A program made the position numbers and the translations under genes. Source: an uncultured Thiotrichaceae bacterium (GTDB lineage: Bacteria; Pseudomonadota; Gammaproteobacteria; Thiotrichales; Thiotrichaceae). From it: a DNA stretch of 5,678 nt. Of this stretch, positions 1 to 5,423 are shown piece by piece. The first letter of the stretch is position 1. The number at the start of each line of letters is the position of its first letter. The stretch covers positions 1-5,678 of the forward strand of contig CALHAO010000351.1 in assembly GCA_937931765.1 (NCBI GenBank), read 5' to 3'. The notes under the pieces were generated by a model. That model was given only the letters and a program-made list of their open reading frames with translations. It searched no databases and was not told the origin of the DNA.

Positions 1-629
1 ACCATATTGGTATAAGCAATCGGGCATTGGTGACGACGCGCCTTTTGAGTGACCATTTGTTCGCGGCGCGCATGTTTATCATAGCGATACGGCGAAGCAT
101 TCAGTACGAATACTGCCTCAGCGCCCTGCCCCACGGTGTGATCAATCGGCGCATCATGCCAAATATCTTCACACACCAGAATGCCGCAATGCACACCTTT
201 TATATCGACAATCAATGACTGATCAGCATCGCCCGCTACAAACCAGCGTTGCTCGTCATAAACCGTATAGTTGGGTAACTCGCGCTTAAAGTACTCGCCC
301 AGCATCACACCGTCGCGGTATACACACGCAGCATTTCGTATGGTGCCACCGATAACGACAGGATAACCGACGATCACAGTGATGCCTGCACTGGCCATAC
401 GGATCTCACACAAGCCCTCCATCACCTGACTTAAAAAGTCACCGCGAAATACCAAATCTTCCGGTGGATAAGAACTCAGCGTCAGCTCAGGGAACAAAAT
501 AACATCCGCTCCCGCTGTTTTTGCCTGCTGAATAGCCGCAATAGATTGACGGACATTGCCGCCCAGATCCCCTACACAGAGGTTAAGTTGCGCTAAGGCA
601 ACCTGTAATTTTCGATTCTGCTTTTGCAC
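1..629 (-). CDS. nadE: NAD+ synthetase, glutamine-hydrolysing; N-terminal amidase part (3' end outside window)
   Basis: Last step of NAD+ synthesis in the cytoplasm: converts deamido-NAD+ (NaAD) to NAD+ using ATP and glutamine-derived ammonia. Only the N-terminal nitrilase-type glutaminase domain (209 codons) is present; the C-terminal ATP-binding synthetase domain must lie left of the window. Numbering from GTG 629, the strand opens with VALAQLNLCVGDLGGN (10-25). The nitrilase catalytic triad is visible: Glu48 in ILFPELTLSSYPPEDLVFR, Lys115 in EYFKRELPNY, and the nucleophile Cys153 in LVCEDIW. The frame is open with no lesion. GTG at 629-627 is preferred because it gives the usual short lead before the first beta strand. 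In-frame ATGs at 692-690 and 689-687 would add about 20 unconserved residues and overlap the start of the divergent gene at 691. Neither start has a good Shine-Dalgarno. The gene is transcribed away from the pilus cluster. Family call very secure, exact start less so. Confidence 0.93.
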   Translation of the reverse strand, partial: MQKQNRKLQVALAQLNLCVGDLGGNVRQSIAAIQQAKTAGADVILFPELTLSSYPPEDLVFRGDFLSQVMEGLCEIRMASAGITVIVGYPVVIGGTIRNAACVYRDGVMLGEYFKRELPNYTVYDEQRWFVAGDADQSLIVDIKGVHCGILVCEDIWHDAPIDHTVGQGAEAVFVLNASPYRYDKHARREQMVTQKARRHQCPIAYTNM

Positions 630-662
630 GGTGTCATAGAACGGTAAAGTTAAGGATCGGAA

Positions 663-668
663 ACTATA
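663..668 (-). promoter_or_regulatory. Possible -10 element for nadE in the 61-bp divergent gap
   Basis: Read on the minus strand, 668-663 is TATAGT, one base from the sigma-70 -10 consensus. It would put the transcript start near 656, about 27 bases ahead of the GTG start of nadE. No convincing -35 lies 16-18 bp upstream, so this is a weak call. The plus-strand gene at 691 must also have its promoter in or near 630-690, but I see only poor matches there (for example TATACC at 665-670). Confidence 0.25.
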
Positions 669-690
669 CCTTAAAAGTACTGAAAACATC

Positions 691-942
691 ATGTCCCGTA
701 TTCTTTTTATCCTTGTTCTGTTGGTAGTTGGTTATCTTTTGCTAAAATCCTTTCAACGCAGGAAAACTGCGCATAAATTAAACAAAAAAAAGGGTTTTGG
801 GCAACTAAAGGGAAACACGCAGATCGTGAAATGCGACCACTGCAACCTCCACGTGCCCGAGCCAGATGCTGTTAAACACGGGGGTAGATTCTTTTGCAGT
901 CTGGAGCACGCACAACAAGCGCAACTCAGCAACAAACAGTAA
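691..942 (+). CDS. PP0621-family small membrane-anchored zinc-ribbon-like protein
   Basis: An 83-residue protein. Residues 4-20 form one hydrophobic membrane segment (ILFILVLLVVGYLLLKS), followed by a strongly basic linker (FQRRKTAHKLNKKKG, 21-35). A compact C-terminal domain carries CDHC (Cys48, Cys51), His54, and FCSLEH (Cys69, His73), a likely zinc-binding set. The basic linker after the helix suggests an N-out, C-in topology with the metal domain in the cytoplasm. This architecture matches the PP0621 family of uncharacterised proteins, which in Pseudomonas and relatives sits directly upstream of pilS. Its 3' end overlaps pilS by 49 bp (894-942), so the two are almost certainly co-transcribed and may be translationally coupled. 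The function is unknown; context makes a role alongside PilS/PilR reasonable, but that is inference. The ATG at 691 has no clear Shine-Dalgarno, yet it is the natural start because the membrane helix begins at once. Confidence 0.85.
   Translation: MSRILFILVLLVVGYLLLKSFQRRKTAHKLNKKKGFGQLKGNTQIVKCDHCNLHVPEPDAVKHGGRFFCSLEHAQQAQLSNKQ
880..885 (+). promoter_or_regulatory. Ribosome binding site supporting the TTG start of pilS
   Basis: GGGGGT differs from the ideal GGAGGT by one A-to-G change that still allows a G-U pair with the 16S rRNA tail. It ends 8 bases before the TTG at 894, a normal spacing. It lies inside the coding region of the upstream PP0621-family gene. It supports TTG 894 as the pilS start, because the frame has no ATG or GTG until codon 57. 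Confidence 0.55.
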
Positions 943-2564
943 AAACGACGGTAAACACACTGGAACAGGCGGCTCCCTTTTTTCTGCATGAAGATCCGTG
1001 GAACCTGCTGCGCCTGTATCATGTTTACCGTCTGGCGTTATCCGGTGCGCTCATTCTGGCAATGGTCAGTGAATCCAATTTGATTCTATTGGGTACTCAC
1101 GACTTCCTGTTTTTCAAATGGCTGACCAGTGTTTATCTATTAATCGCCATCACCAGTAACCTGACGTCCTACTTTGAGTGGCCGGATCTGACCACACAAG
1201 GCGTCGGTTATGTGCTCATCGACATTCTGGTCTTATTCGGCATCCTTTATAGCAGTGGTGGCGTCAGCGCGGGCGTTGGTGTGCTGCTGGTTATCCCGGT
1301 ACTCATCCCCTATATCTGCTCTCCCGGCTATGTATCAATCCTGCTGGCGGCCCTGACAGGTATAGGCCTGATTGGCATGGAAGTTTGGCTGGGCATGCAA
1401 AAAGGCCAGCCGGTTTCCAGCTCACTTTCACACAGCGGCATCATCGCGCTGTTTATTATGCTGGCTAGCTGGCTGGGGGATCGCTGGATACAAAAAGCCA
1501 GCCAAATGGCCAAGCTCGCCAACCGACGCGGCATTGACCTGGCCAATATGTCACAGCTCAACCAGTCTATTCTTGATCGGCTGGAATCTGGTATTCTGGT
1601 GATAGAAAACTCTGGCAGTATTCGTCACATGAATGCTGCGGGCTGGTCATTACTCGGCAGTCCGGGGAATTGGCGCAGCAAACCACTAAAGGTTTTTGCA
1701 CCGGAATTAGATGAACATTACCAACACTGGCTAAGCAATATCAGCCCGCGCACCGCCAGTTTTGACCTTCGCCACCAGCAAGCCACCGAACTAAGAGCAC
1801 GCTTCACGCAGCTTGGCAGGCACAGCCGCCAAACCACTATGATCAATCTGGAAGATACCAGCGAACAACGGGAAAAGGTTCAGGGTGTAAAACTCGCTTC
1901 GCTGGGGCAACTCACCGCCAGCATTGCGCATGAGATCCGTAACCCACTGGGCGCTATCAGCCATGCGGCGCAGCTGATGACGGAATCGCAGAATCTGGAT
2001 AAAGCCGACACACGACTGCTACAAATCATTCAGTCTAACGCCAAACGTATGAATCTGACCATTGAGAGCGTGTTGAATTTATCGCGCAAGAAAAATCCAA
2101 ACCGGGAGCGTCTGCCACTGAAAGGCTGGCTGTATAGCTTTCTGCGTGATTTTATTCTGCAACACAATCTTAAGGAAAAGCAGGTTTCTTTATTCATTGA
2201 ACCGGCGGATCTGATGATTGAATTTGATCCGGCTCACCTGCACCAAATTATGTGGAATCTGTGCCGCAACGCGGTTAAGTACGCACACGATACACCACAA
2301 AAATTACAACTGGATATCCAAGGCGGTATGCCGTCTCATTCACGCGATGTTTTTATTAATGTGATAGATAATGGCAGGGGAATGCCGGAAGCGTCCAGAC
2401 AACGCCTATTTGAACCGTTTTTCACTACCAGCACCAAAGGCACCGGTCTGGGTTTATTTATGTCGCGGGAATTATGCCTGAGTAATGGTGCCACACTGGA
2501 ATATACACCTCTGCCTACTGATGGTAGTTGCTTCAGAATCGTATTTTCATGCGCACAGCATTGA
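894..2564 (+). CDS. pilS: Type IV pilus two-component sensor histidine kinase PilS (TTG start)
   Basis: Inner-membrane sensor kinase that autophosphorylates on histidine and passes phosphate to PilR to control pilin transcription; in Pseudomonas aeruginosa PilS senses the pool of PilA in the membrane. Length is 556 residues. Residues 45-195 hold about six hydrophobic segments, starting just after the PilS-like LLRLYHVYRL (38-47). A PAS-like region follows (about 225-320: ILDRLESGILVIENSGSIRH). The kinase core has the H-box SIAHEIRNPL with phospho-acceptor His346, N-box WNLCRNAVKYA (454-464), G1 DNGRGM (492-497), F-box FEPFF (506-510) and G2 GTGLGL (516-521), all intact. An in-frame stop at 885-887 limits the start to TTG 894; a CTG at 960 is the only sensible rival. 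The start overlaps the upstream gene by 49 bp; pilR follows after 43 bp. The roughly 40 residues before the first membrane segment look longer than in Pseudomonas PilS. Confidence 0.95.
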   Translation: MQSGARTTSATQQQTVKTTVNTLEQAAPFFLHEDPWNLLRLYHVYRLALSGALILAMVSESNLILLGTHDFLFFKWLTSVYLLIAITSNLTSYFEWPDLTTQGVGYVLIDILVLFGILYSSGGVSAGVGVLLVIPVLIPYICSPGYVSILLAALTGIGLIGMEVWLGMQKGQPVSSSLSHSGIIALFIMLASWLGDRWIQKASQMAKLANRRGIDLANMSQLNQSILDRLESGILVIENSGSIRHMNAAGWSLLGSPGNWRSKPLKVFAPELDEHYQHWLSNISPRTASFDLRHQQATELRARFTQLGRHSRQTTMINLEDTSEQREKVQGVKLASLGQLTASIAHEIRNPLGAISHAAQLMTESQNLDKADTRLLQIIQSNAKRMNLTIESVLNLSRKKNPNRERLPLKGWLYSFLRDFILQHNLKEKQVSLFIEPADLMIEFDPAHLHQIMWNLCRNAVKYAHDTPQKLQLDIQGGMPSHSRDVFINVIDNGRGMPEASRQRLFEPFFTTSTKGTGLGLFMSRELCLSNGATLEYTPLPTDGSCFRIVFSCAQH

Positions 2565-2607
2565 ACAAATAACTAAAAATTAATACTTAGATAACAATCG
2601 AGCAATC

Positions 2608-4053
2608 ATGACAGAACAATGTGTACTCATCATTGATGACGAACCCGACATCCGGGAACTTCTTGAAATCACTTTACTACGTATGGGGCTGGACACCCTG
2701 ACAGCGGGTAATGTGGAGGAAGCACTCGAACAAATCAAAGAACATGAACCTGACATGTGCCTGACAGATATGAAGCTGCCGGACGGTAGTGGTATCGATA
2801 TTGTGCGCTATTTACAAAAAGAACACCCGCAGATTCCCGTCGCGGTGATTACGGCATTTGGCAGCATGGACACTGCCGTTGAGGCTCTAAAAGCTGGGGC
2901 GTATGACTTTGTGTCCAAGCCGGTTGATTTGCCCAAACTGCGTGAGCTAATCCAGACCGCTTTAAAGCTAGCCAGAGATGAGGCAACGCCTGTCGTAGCT
3001 GAAGAAACATCTGATGATGACCGGATTCTGGGTAAGTCACCTGTCATGCAAAAACTGAAAAACACCATCGCTAAACTGGCCCGTAGTCAGGCACCTGTCT
3101 ACATACACGGTGAATCTGGCAGTGGTAAGGAACTGGTGGCTAATGAAATACATGAATTAAGCCCACGTCATAAAGGCCCGTTTGTGCCGGTTAACTGTGG
3201 TGCGATCCCTGAGAACCTGGTGGAAAGTGAATTCTTTGGCCACAAGAAAGGCAGCTTTACCGGTGCGGTGAGTGACAAACTAGGTCTGTTTCAGGCGGCT
3301 CACAAAGGCACACTGTTTCTGGATGAAGTAGCTGACTTACCACTGACTATGCAGGTCAAGTTACTGCGTGCCATTCAGGAGCGGGCAATCAAGCCCGTCG
3401 GTGGCACAGAAGAAATTTCGATTGATGTACGTATATTAAGTGCCACACATAAGAGCCTGGAGCACGAAGTCGCCTCCGGTAACTTCCGCCAGGATCTCTA
3501 TTACCGGCTCAACGTTATTAAACTGAAAGTACCGCCATTGCGAGATCGTAGTGATGATATACAACTGCTGGCTGATTTTTTCCTGCAGAAGATTGCTGAC
3601 CGTTGGAAAATGCAGCCGCTTAAACTAGACCAGTCAGCACGTAACGCGCTGCAGGGTTATACCTTTCCGGGCAATGTGCGTGAACTGGAAAATGTACTGG
3701 AACGTGCTTGTACCTTGTGCGAAGAGAGCACTGTTGATGCCGAAGACCTGCAATTGACACAAAACATGGCGATGCCGATACAAAACACTCAGCTGCATCC
3801 TGAAAATAGAGTTCAGGAAAGACACCCAGAGCTGGTGACTACGGCAGAGGCAGCCGATAGCTTCGACAGTGATAATCCAGCGCATGCACCAGAAAACTGG
3901 ACGCCTAATACCCGATCCGGTGATGAGCGCGGCATGATTTTAGAAGCACTGGATCAAACTCGCTGGAACCGCACAAAAGCAGCGTCTTTACTGGGAATGA
4001 GCTTCCGGCAACTTCGTTATCGGATTCAGAAGTATGAACTGGACAATGTGTGA
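2608..4053 (+). CDS. pilR: Sigma-54-dependent response regulator PilR, activator of pilA
   Basis: NtrC-class activator: phosphorylated by PilS, it binds upstream of pilA and uses ATP hydrolysis to open the RNA polymerase-sigma54 complex. The 481 residues have three parts. The receiver domain (about 5-120) has acidic pocket Asp10/Asp11, phospho-acceptor Asp54 (CLTDMKLPDG), Thr82 and Lys104. The AAA+ domain (about 140-380) has Walker A GESGSGKE (168-175), the sigma54-contact loop GSFTGA (215-220, Ser in place of the usual Ala, as I recall for PilR proteins), Walker B GTLFLDE (234-240), sensor I ILSATHK, arginine-finger region FRQDLYYRLNV and sensor II PGNVRELEN. A Fis-type helix-turn-helix closes the protein (454-476, NRTKAASLLGMSFRQLRYRI). 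The linker of about 55 residues between AAA+ and HTH (384-438) is long and low in conserved features, making the protein larger than Pseudomonas PilR (445 residues). ATG 2608 gives the standard receiver N-terminus; its Shine-Dalgarno is weak. All catalytic residues are present. Confidence 0.96.
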   Translation: MTEQCVLIIDDEPDIRELLEITLLRMGLDTLTAGNVEEALEQIKEHEPDMCLTDMKLPDGSGIDIVRYLQKEHPQIPVAVITAFGSMDTAVEALKAGAYDFVSKPVDLPKLRELIQTALKLARDEATPVVAEETSDDDRILGKSPVMQKLKNTIAKLARSQAPVYIHGESGSGKELVANEIHELSPRHKGPFVPVNCGAIPENLVESEFFGHKKGSFTGAVSDKLGLFQAAHKGTLFLDEVADLPLTMQVKLLRAIQERAIKPVGGTEEISIDVRILSATHKSLEHEVASGNFRQDLYYRLNVIKLKVPPLRDRSDDIQLLADFFLQKIADRWKMQPLKLDQSARNALQGYTFPGNVRELENVLERACTLCEESTVDAEDLQLTQNMAMPIQNTQLHPENRVQERHPELVTTAEAADSFDSDNPAHAPENWTPNTRSGDERGMILEALDQTRWNRTKAASLLGMSFRQLRYRIQKYELDNV

Positions 4054-4080
4054 CATAAAGCCTATGAAAAATAACCAAGG

Positions 4081-4106
4081 AGTGTCGACACTGTCACTTT
4101 TTGACA
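4081..4106 (+). promoter_or_regulatory. Probable PilR upstream activating site cluster
   Basis: Four copies of TGTC/GACA lie within 24 bases: TGTC 4083-4086, GACA 4087-4090, TGTC 4092-4095 and GACA 4103-4106. The first two sit inside a perfect 12-bp palindrome, AGTGTCGACACT (4081-4092). The last two form TGTCA-N5-TGACA (4092-4106). A further GACA (4052-4055) overlaps the pilR stop codon. Pseudomonas PilR recognises repeated (C/G)TGTC elements upstream of pilA. The cluster lies about 113-136 bp ahead of the predicted pilA transcript start, a usual distance for an NtrC-type enhancer. The second inverted repeat could make a weak hairpin behind pilR, but it is a poor terminator. Confidence 0.7.
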
Positions 4107-4116
4107 TATTTTACTT

Positions 4117-4129
4117 TATCAATTACTCA
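4117..4129 (+). promoter_or_regulatory. IHF-like site 1 between enhancer and pilA promoter
   Basis: TATCAATTACTCA matches the IHF consensus WATCAANNNNTTR at all but one specified base (C for T near the end). It lies between the proposed PilR sites and the -24/-12 promoter, where DNA bending is often needed for sigma54 activation. The surroundings are AT-rich, so chance matches are likely. Confidence 0.35.
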
Positions 4130-4152
4130 GGAAAATCAGGAAGAAAGGTAAA

Positions 4153-4165
4153 AATCAATAAATAA
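4153..4165 (+). promoter_or_regulatory. IHF-like site 2 between enhancer and pilA promoter
   Basis: AATCAATAAATAA matches WATCAANNNNTTR with one mismatch (A for T). It lies about 40 bp upstream of the -24 element and 36 bp from the first IHF-like site. At most one of the two may be real; the AT-rich setting lowers confidence. Confidence 0.3.
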
Positions 4166-4192
4166 CAACAAGTTGAAGGGGAAATTCATTAT

Positions 4193-4208
4193 TGGCACGC
4201 ATCCTGCA
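4193..4208 (+). promoter_or_regulatory. Sigma-54 (-24/-12) promoter of pilA
   Basis: TGGCACGCATCCTGCA fits TGGCACGNNNNTTGCW with a single departure (C for T before the GC). The invariant GG (4194-4195) and GC (4206-4207) are separated by exactly 10 bases. This predicts a transcript start near 4219 and a 59-base, A-rich 5' leader before the pilA ATG at 4278. Together with PilR encoded just upstream and the TGTC repeats, it forms a complete sigma54 control region. Confidence 0.9.
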
Positions 4209-4265
4209 AAGGTATAAATGCCTAAACAGCACAATAAATTAATAAGTTACATAACAAATTTAAAA

Positions 4266-4270
4266 AAGGA
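4266..4270 (+). promoter_or_regulatory. pilA ribosome binding site
   Basis: AAGGA lies 7 bases before ATG 4278 and fixes this as the pilA start. The in-frame ATG at 4218, which would add 20 residues, falls at the predicted transcript start point and would give a leader far too long for a type IVa prepilin. Confidence 0.8.
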
Positions 4271-4277
4271 CAAAATA

Positions 4278-4832
4278 ATGAACATTAAGAAACAAGCACA
4301 AGCAGGTTTCACACTGATCGAATTGATGATCGTTGTGGCCATCATCGGTATCCTGGCAGCCATCGCATTGCCTGCTTATCAGGATTATACGATTCGTGCG
4401 AAAGTAACTGAAGGATTGGGTCTGGCAGCTCCTGCTAAACTAGCAATTGCAACAGAAGGCGCGGCTTCCATATTAGATCTTAACCGAGTAGTAGCAACTT
4501 GGAACGCACAAAATGGTGGCATCGGAGCAACCAGCAAGTTCGTCGATAGTGTATTGATGACAGCTGATACAGGTGAAATCACTGTTACATATAACGCAGC
4601 AGGTGTAGGTTTAGCTGCTGCCCAAAACACTATAACCATGAAGCCATATGTACGTAATGGTGCTGCTGGCACTGCACAAGCTCTTGATGCAGCTCAGAAT
4701 GCTGGTAATACAGGTTCAATTGACTGGGCTTGTGCCTCTGTAACAAACACAACTGCAACTGCTCAAGCTATGGCTGCAGGTCTTAATGCTGGTACCCTTC
4801 AAGCTAAGTATGCTCCAGCCACATGTCGTTAA
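4278..4832 (+). CDS. pilA: Type IVa major-type prepilin PilA
   Basis: Structural subunit of the type IV pilus. The 184-residue precursor starts with the short basic leader MNIKKQAQAG. The prepilin peptidase (PilD) is expected to cut after Gly10 and methylate Phe11, giving a 174-residue mature pilin. The mature N-terminus FTLIELMIVVAIIGILAAIA is the canonical hydrophobic alpha1 helix, with Glu5 of the mature chain (Glu15 here) present, followed by LPAYQDYTIRAKV. Cys152 and Cys183 close a C-terminal disulfide loop of 30 intervening residues, ending in PATCR as in many type IVa pilins. The middle and C-terminal part is rich in Ala, Thr, Asn and Gly, typical of the variable exposed region. The start is set by the leader and by AAGGA at 4266-4270. 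It is driven by the sigma54 promoter at 4193-4208 and followed by a strong hairpin at 4867. The strong promoter and leading position suggest it is the major pilin. Confidence 0.95.
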   Translation: MNIKKQAQAGFTLIELMIVVAIIGILAAIALPAYQDYTIRAKVTEGLGLAAPAKLAIATEGAASILDLNRVVATWNAQNGGIGATSKFVDSVLMTADTGEITVTYNAAGVGLAAAQNTITMKPYVRNGAAGTAQALDAAQNAGNTGSIDWACASVTNTTATAQAMAAGLNAGTLQAKYAPATCR

Positions 4833-4866
4833 TTTTTGAACCAGCTACAATGTAGTTGATATGCTT

Positions 4867-4900
4867 AATAAACCCGTGCCAGTCACGGGTTTATTTTATT
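4867..4900 (+). terminator. Intrinsic terminator after pilA
   Basis: AATAAACCCGTG (4867-4878) pairs perfectly with CACGGGTTTATT (4884-4895), a 12-bp stem with a GC-rich core and a 5-base loop (CCAGT). A T-rich tail (TTATT, 4896-4900) follows, interrupted by one A. It starts 34 bases after the pilA stop and ends 20 bases before the next pilin's ATG, so it separates the two pilin genes and may protect the pilA mRNA 3' end. Confidence 0.85.
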
Positions 4901-4920
4901 AGGAATAGTAGTTAAATATT

Positions 4921-5373
4921 ATGAAAATAAAAAAATATAAAAACTACGGCTTCACACTGATTGAACTAATGATCGTGGTCACCATCATTGGCGTCCTTGC
5001 TGGCATCGCCATACCAGCTTATCAAACCTATCTTATTAGAACTAAACTAATTGAAGTCAGCCACTTTTCTGCTGCTGCGAAACTTTATATCTGGGAAGAT
5101 TATTTTACAGTCGCACGCATGCCACTTATCAACTCCAATGCTGCAGATTATGTAGAGCAGTTGATGCTGTCATCAAAGCTCATCAGACTAGCTGCTTACG
5201 ATCGAATCGATAATGACAGTTCCAGCCTCGAAGTAACATTCCAAAAGCTAGGTTCAGGTGCAGATAATAAAACAATGATCTTTCTTTTTGAAACAGATAG
5301 CACCAAGATTGAACTTGACTGCAGAGGAGGCACACTACCAACTGTCTATCGTCCACCGATATGCCGTTTCTAA
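4921..5373 (+). CDS. Second, divergent type IV prepilin (PilA-like)
   Basis: A second pilin of 150 residues. The leader MKIKKYKNYG is followed by FTLIELMIVVTIIGVLAGIA, so cleavage after Gly10 leaves Phe+1 and Glu+5 in a 140-residue mature protein. The N-terminal helix and IPAYQTYLIRTKL closely resemble the upstream PilA, but the rest is unlike it: less Ala-rich, more aromatic and charged (LYIWEDYFTVARM). The C-terminal disulfide loop is short, Cys134 to Cys148 (CRGGTLPTVYRPPIC). The ending PPICRF resembles other type IVa pilins rather than GspG-type pseudopilins. It lies 88 bp after pilA, behind a terminator, with only a distant AGGA (4901-4904, 16 bases before ATG), so expression is probably lower than pilA. 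ATG 4921 is fixed by the leader. It could be an alternative major pilin, a minor pilin, or a subunit for another pilus function such as DNA uptake; sequence alone does not decide. Confidence 0.9.
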   Translation: MKIKKYKNYGFTLIELMIVVTIIGVLAGIAIPAYQTYLIRTKLIEVSHFSAAAKLYIWEDYFTVARMPLINSNAADYVEQLMLSSKLIRLAAYDRIDNDSSSLEVTFQKLGSGADNKTMIFLFETDSTKIELDCRGGTLPTVYRPPICRF

Positions 5374-5423
5374 GCATCAATAACCATTTAAAACACTTAA
5401 AGTAAAAACAGGGTAGAACCAAG

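Noticed and set aside
27..218. 63-codon plus-strand open frame at the left edge
   Set aside because: Antisense to nadE, whose frame here encodes the conserved LVCEDIW region.
753..1022. 89-codon minus-strand open frame across the PP0621/pilS overlap
   Set aside because: Cys/Phe/Leu-rich translation with no recognisable domain, opposite two well-supported genes.
3402..3417. TGGCAC inside pilR as a sigma54 promoter
   Set aside because: No GC at the required 10-base distance after the GG.
4092..4112. TGTCA-N5-TGACA hairpin as a pilR terminator
   Set aside because: A five-pair AT-rich stem is too weak; the repeats are better explained as PilR half-sites.
4218..4277. Upstream ATG extending pilA by 20 residues
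   Set aside because: It lies at the predicted sigma54 transcript start, lacks a ribosome site, and would give a 30-residue prepilin leader in place of the usual short basic one.
4842..4858. Small inverted repeat CAGCTACAATGTAGTTG and TACAAT as a -10 box for the second pilin
   Set aside because: The stem is only about six pairs with one G-U. The TACAAT has no -35 at a proper distance and any transcript would still run into the terminator at 4867.
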